DNA from: Albugo candida | Taxonomy: Eukaryota; Oomycota; Peronosporomycetes; Albuginales; Albuginaceae | Assembly (NCBI GenBank): GCA_905220665.1 | Contig: CAJNAR010000030.1 | Coordinates: forward strand, 82,597-146,596 | DNA: 64,000 nucleotides | Direction of reading: 5' to 3' | Part shown: one piece after another, positions 60,400 through 64,000 of the stretch | Layout of the letters: every line of letters begins with the position of its first letter | Numbering within the stretch: the stretch's first letter is position 1 | Translations under genes and position numbers: made by a program | The notes under the pieces: generated by a model | What the model saw: only the letters and a program-made list of their open reading frames with translations | The model's database searches: none | Told to the model about the DNA's origin: nothing

Positions 60400-60610
60400 G
60401 TGGAGAGGAAGTAGGGACTCATCGATGCGATCAAACAAGTTCGTGATGAAACAGTCCAGTCATTAGAGCCATTTTTTATTCACTAGGAGTAAAGAAATAA
60501 GAGTGCTGTACTTTTAAGTACGTTTGGCCGAGTAGCTATTTGTCAATTCCAATGGATGGCCCTTCAACTTCTGGCCCGGGTTATGTTAATCCAAAGTTAT
60601 AACTAATGGA
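60400..60610 (+). pseudogene. Possible relic of the secreted HAD-like gene
   Basis: GLIDAIKQVRDE at about 60,412-60,447 resembles LVDAIRQVRNYK of the intact gene at 58,231. It is followed at a similar distance by KSAVLLSTFGRVAI (compare KCMALFDFSGSLAYG) and further on by GPGYVNPK (compare LGYVKPGTINP). Stops and frame changes separate the pieces. Short matches only. Confidence 0.3.
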
Positions 60611-61689
60611 TCTTGCCTTTTTTTTCTTTAGCGAACTCGACTACGTTAATTCCGCTGCTTTCTCTGCTTGATCCAGCGGAGGCCTTACAATGCTAAAAAC
60701 GATAGGTTGAAGTCGGAATGAATCACATGGGAAGGACTGAAGCCATCCCTGGCGCCTTCAAGCTTTTGATTAATTTCGATGCAGGTCTTATGTCGTGTGT
60801 GATTGTTTAAAAAAAAGGAATACACGTTGGGTTTTCATAGCGTTTGCACGACGAAGACACAAGACGCAAGACACAAGAAGAACTCCACAAACGCTTCTGT
60901 TATAAATGGGTTCTCGATAGTGACAAAACATAGCTCTCGTGGCACTTTTTGCGCGACTAATTTCTTGAGTTTCAAATAAGTTTTTGATAGAAGTTGGATG
61001 TGAAATCCTGCAATATATAGCTGCTGAAGAGAGTGCACGTTGCGGAGTTCATCATACCTCACAGGATATGCGCTTCTTGCGTCAATGGTATCAGTAGAAG
61101 GCGTTTTTATAGACAGAATTAGAATAACGGACTTCCTCAACTATCAAGGCTACCTTGGAATATCGACACATATACATGATATTCCATGATACATGCGCAT
61201 GCCGCAATCGTTCCAACCTCATAAGCAAAGTAACATTTCATTCTAATGGAAGCAACTCATGCTAAGCATGGTATACAATCATCATTTGTTTTCTGAACGC
61301 AAGACATGTCAAATTAGCTAGAGTTCATTTTGTCAGTGGGCACGTTTAATATCGATTACGATGCATACAATACTGCGTGTGTCATCAGGATCTGGTCAGC
61401 AAGTTATTTCTACTGGAACTTCAAAAATGATCCCCACGCATCAAAGGATCGACAGCTATGCTGTTAATTAAGATTGAGGCACTCTCCACTCTAGCCAAAT
61501 GATTGCCACAAGCTTGCCTCATTTAGATTGTAATGTCTCGTAGTGCTTCCATAGACGAGAATTTAAACATGTAACAGCTTTAGAAATGAAGCAATAATTG
61601 CCAATTTATCATCCATAGTTTGCGATATGAGAGATGCGATGGATTGCAATTATGACGGTAGCATATAATTACGCAAAAATGCGTCGTCA

Positions 61690-62121
61690 TCAATCAAAGA
61701 GATACTTCCAACTTATCAATTGCCCATATCGAGGTGAAAAAGCTAAGCTACAAAGTTCACCCGATCTTGCACCGAATACAAACGTATCATTATAGAAAAG
61801 AGCAAAGAAAGAACTCGAAATGTTATGGCTGCAGTACAAAAGTGACATTATGCACAAACAGACGCGAGAATTAGCCATTCCGCGTTGCATCATACGCACA
61901 TTCTTGACTGTTATCGTGAAGTAAAATCTCACGCCAAAATTGGATGTCTTGATCATTGCAGTATCGTGATCAAGTGCGTATATGGTCTGGAGAATGTAAA
62001 AGGATGGAAGCTGAATGATAACTGAGAATTTAGATTGTAGTGTTGAGATTGCAATCAGAAGACTTCTTTTGATCACAATATTAGGAAAAATCACGTCGGG
62101 CTGGAAGTGATCATGTTCCAT
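61690..62121 (-). CDS. Hypothetical protein, 143 residues
   Basis: Open from ATG 62121 to 61690. Hydrophobic stretches are scattered (IVIKRSLLIAISTL; SSSFFALFYNDTFVF), there is no clear signal peptide and no recognised family. Composition matches random AT-rich frames, so it may be noncoding. Listed because it is the longest ATG-started frame in this stretch. Confidence 0.2.
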   Translation of the reverse strand: MEHDHFQPDVIFPNIVIKRSLLIAISTLQSKFSVIIQLPSFYILQTIYALDHDTAMIKTSNFGVRFYFTITVKNVRMMQRGMANSRVCLCIMSLLYCSHNISSSFFALFYNDTFVFGARSGELCSLAFSPRYGQLISWKYLFD

Positions 62122-62218
62122 CTAAACCTTAGACAAATAATAATATGAGCGAAGATTCTGGAATACAATTATTAAAAGCTACAAGGAAATCTATCCACGT
62201 CTATGAAGAGCTACGAAA

Positions 62219-64000
62219 ATGTCTACGAATTTACAACTTCTGCTTGAAACGCTCACTCTTGCAGCTGACGACGTAAATTATCGAAATACGCTTCCGTCAA
62301 CACTGCGTGAGTCGCAAGCAGTGATGCGCATTGACACTTCATTGACATCAGACGAAGACTCTTCAATTTCACCCGTAGTGGATCGACAAATTACAAATTC
62401 CAACCGATCAAAGCAGTTCGAGCGAAATTCGATGAATGACAAGCCAAGAGAACGTGTAAAGTCTTAAAAAATTAAAGATGCCTTTCGAAATACGCCAAAC
62501 AGCTTTGTGATTTCCTCTATGCATCCAGAATTGAGATGTAGAGCAAGCCAAAAGCGACAGCAAGCCATCAAGGAAGAACAACGAAATTCACGTAGATTAT
62601 CTAGCACAAGAACCAAAGCCAGATTGCGTATAAGCGATTATTAGCACGGCAAAAGCTTCAAGAAAAATAACACCGCATACAAAAACTTAGAGAAGAAAGA
62701 AAACGTTAAATAGACACCAAATTGAGATCATTCAGCTGCAGTGAACCCCCGCCATGAAGTGTTTTTTTTTACGTGAGAGGGAAATTGAAGCTCATAAAGC
62801 GATGAAAAAACTACTGCGGATGCAGAGCCCGGGCTTGTTATTTGAGAAACTGCTTTGGATAGGAGCTCAGAGGGGCACCAATCTGATCAGGATGATAGAA
62901 GTTTCAGTATTATGGATGAATAAATCGCGGTCATGTAAAAGGAGTAAGCTCGCGTGAAGAATATGCGTGTCCACTACAGAAGCTGAAGCACGTCAGGTCG
63001 ACGAACATCTGAGGGATCCAATTATCAGCGCCGAAAAGGTACAGAAGCAGAATGAGGTAACGGTCTATAGTCCCGAAGAAGTACCACCCAATCTTGACTC
63101 GATTCCTGTGCGCAAGCCTCTTTCTCCCAAAGTTGTAGAGTATCACCGCTATTTGCGCAACTTTCACTGCATATTTCTGGTAATTTATGCACAAACGCAT
63201 ACGATACCCACGATCTCATCAACTAATTTACCACAGCAAGCCGAGCTGTACTACGTTTTCAAATGAAACTGTATCAAGTCTGGCAATCAATCACGCAAGA
63301 TTATTATACTGTATTCGGAAAATGTACCGGTGCAATTACGTTTCTACCGCTCGGTGTGCTGACGTCTCCATCTACCGCTCATTACATAATAACGTTTGCA
63401 GATCGTCGTCAAGTGTCCGAGATCGTGGTCGCTGCTTTACAGTAACTTGGGAAGAGCATCTATCTGGTTTAGGACTCAAACAACGTGGAATCTTCTATGG
63501 ACTTGGAGTAAGCCGAACATCGAGAGAAAAACGCTACTTTCTTGGCAACGCGTAAATCATTTTTATGATTCGAAAGCTCTGACACGAAAAGATAACTTGA
63601 ACAAATTATCACCAACTATATCACATTGGGTCGGAAATGGGATCGGAATACAAAACTCTTCTGCCAAAATCTTTCTCTTACCTCAAGAATATGTCGCTTT
63701 CATCGAAGCAGGTCACAAAAATCATTGTAAGGACGAGTTCAATAGCCGAAATCCCCGAGCAAACATTTGGTTCATGAAACCGGTTGCATCGTCGCGTGGC
63801 CGCGGAATTTCACTCTTCAAGTATCTCAATCAACTCATTATGGTGAGAATGTTACGATCGAGCGATATGTAAATCGTCCGCTTTCAATCAATGACTAAAA
63901 ATTTGATATTCGTTTGTTTGTGCTCGTGACATCGTTCAATCCTTTCGAAGCATTTTTATACGGGCAGGGTTTTGTTCAATTGTGTACGCATTTATACGAC
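62219..64000 (+). pseudogene. Degenerate tubulin tyrosine ligase-like (TTLL) gene, continues past the window
   Basis: The clear part is 63,440-64,000. One frame reads WTWSKPNIERKTLLSWQRVN, RKDNLNKLSP, FLLPQEYVAFIEA and IWFMKPVASSRGRGISLF, matching TTLL5-like polyglutamylases (LRKS..Q.INHFP..., WIVKPVASSRGRG). After position ~63,840 the homology shifts frame (YGENVTIERYVNRPLSIND), meets a TAA at about 63,894, then goes on as KFDIRLFVLVTSFNPFEAFL and YGQGF. So there is at least one frameshift and one in-frame stop. Upstream, 62,219-63,270 holds charged fragments with many stops that may be its N-terminal region. TTLL enzymes add glutamates to axonemal tubulin. Confidence 0.65.

Larger units (their letters stand above)
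59539..62140. other. Gene-poor AT-rich stretch with relics
   Basis: 2.6 kb. Many short frames on both strands, none with both an ATG and a recognisable domain except the weak candidates listed separately (60,400-60,610 relic; 61,690-62,121). No RNA gene, inverted repeat or long direct repeat was seen by eye. Confidence 0.5.

Noticed and set aside
60835..61140. Minus-strand 101-codon frame
   Set aside because: Begins with TTG, has no domain or signal, and sits in AT-rich spacer.
1..64000. CRISPR arrays, prokaryotic operons, riboswitches
   Set aside because: None seen; introns, eukaryotic gene families and tRNA structure show this is nuclear eukaryotic DNA.

Overview
The window looks like nuclear DNA of a flagellate, plant-associated oomycete. 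The compact layout, very short introns and tandem small secreted proteins suggest a white-rust (Albugo-like) genome, but that placement is inference: no marker gene fixes the species. The coding is eukaryotic, with GT-AG introns of about 46-64 nt, a cytosolic-type ribosomal protein, an ER GRP170 chaperone, mitochondrial Hsp70, flagellar genes (IFT74, CFAP96) and a mevalonate-pathway enzyme.

Positions 1-38,540 form a gene-dense housekeeping block. In order: NSUN6 (tRNA m5C methyltransferase, cut by the window edge), mevalonate diphosphate decarboxylase, a B12D/NDUFA4-like protein, RPL11, HYOU1/LHS1, PABPN1, STRAP, a TRAF-zinc-finger/Cid1-type nucleotidyltransferase, XPD/ERCC2, mitochondrial Hsp70, CFAP96, RFC2, HSBP1, a small membrane protein, DMAP1/SWC4, an FLC/TRP-like membrane protein, an eight-exon PlsC acyltransferase, a CxxC membrane protein, THOC6, IFT74, a PHD-TAZ zinc-finger protein, a subtilisin-like protease and a monothiol glutaredoxin (GRX5 type). 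Spacing is tight (34 bp between the RFC2 and HSBP1 stops, 78 bp between the HSBP1 and membrane-protein starts), with many divergent pairs that probably share promoters. Exon structures were rebuilt by hand from splice sites and family alignments recalled from memory. HSBP1 appears to contain a minor-spliceosome (U12-type) AT-AC intron, and both HSBP1 and RPL11 have a first coding exon that is only the ATG.

Positions 38,540-64,000 are gene-poor and AT-rich. They hold three related small secreted proteins in tandem, a fourth unrelated one, a large Asn/His/Asp-rich repeat protein with AT-hook-like tails, a tRNA-Lys(CUU), a full-length LINE with two intact ORFs, a decayed Mutator-like element with nested inverted repeats, a secreted HAD-like protein, and several broken genes including a tubulin-glutamylase (TTLL) relic at the right edge. 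The sharp change near 38.5 kb resembles the 'two-speed' genome layout known from plant-pathogenic oomycetes, in which candidate effectors sit among mobile elements.

Functionally the core genes cover translation and RNA processing (RPL11, NSUN6, PABPN1, THOC6, nucleotidyltransferase), proteostasis (HYOU1, Hsp70, HSBP1), DNA repair and replication (XPD, RFC2), chromatin (DMAP1, PHD-TAZ), lipids (MVD, acyltransferase) and the flagellum (IFT74, CFAP96). Apart from shared promoters there is no sign that neighbours work together in one pathway.
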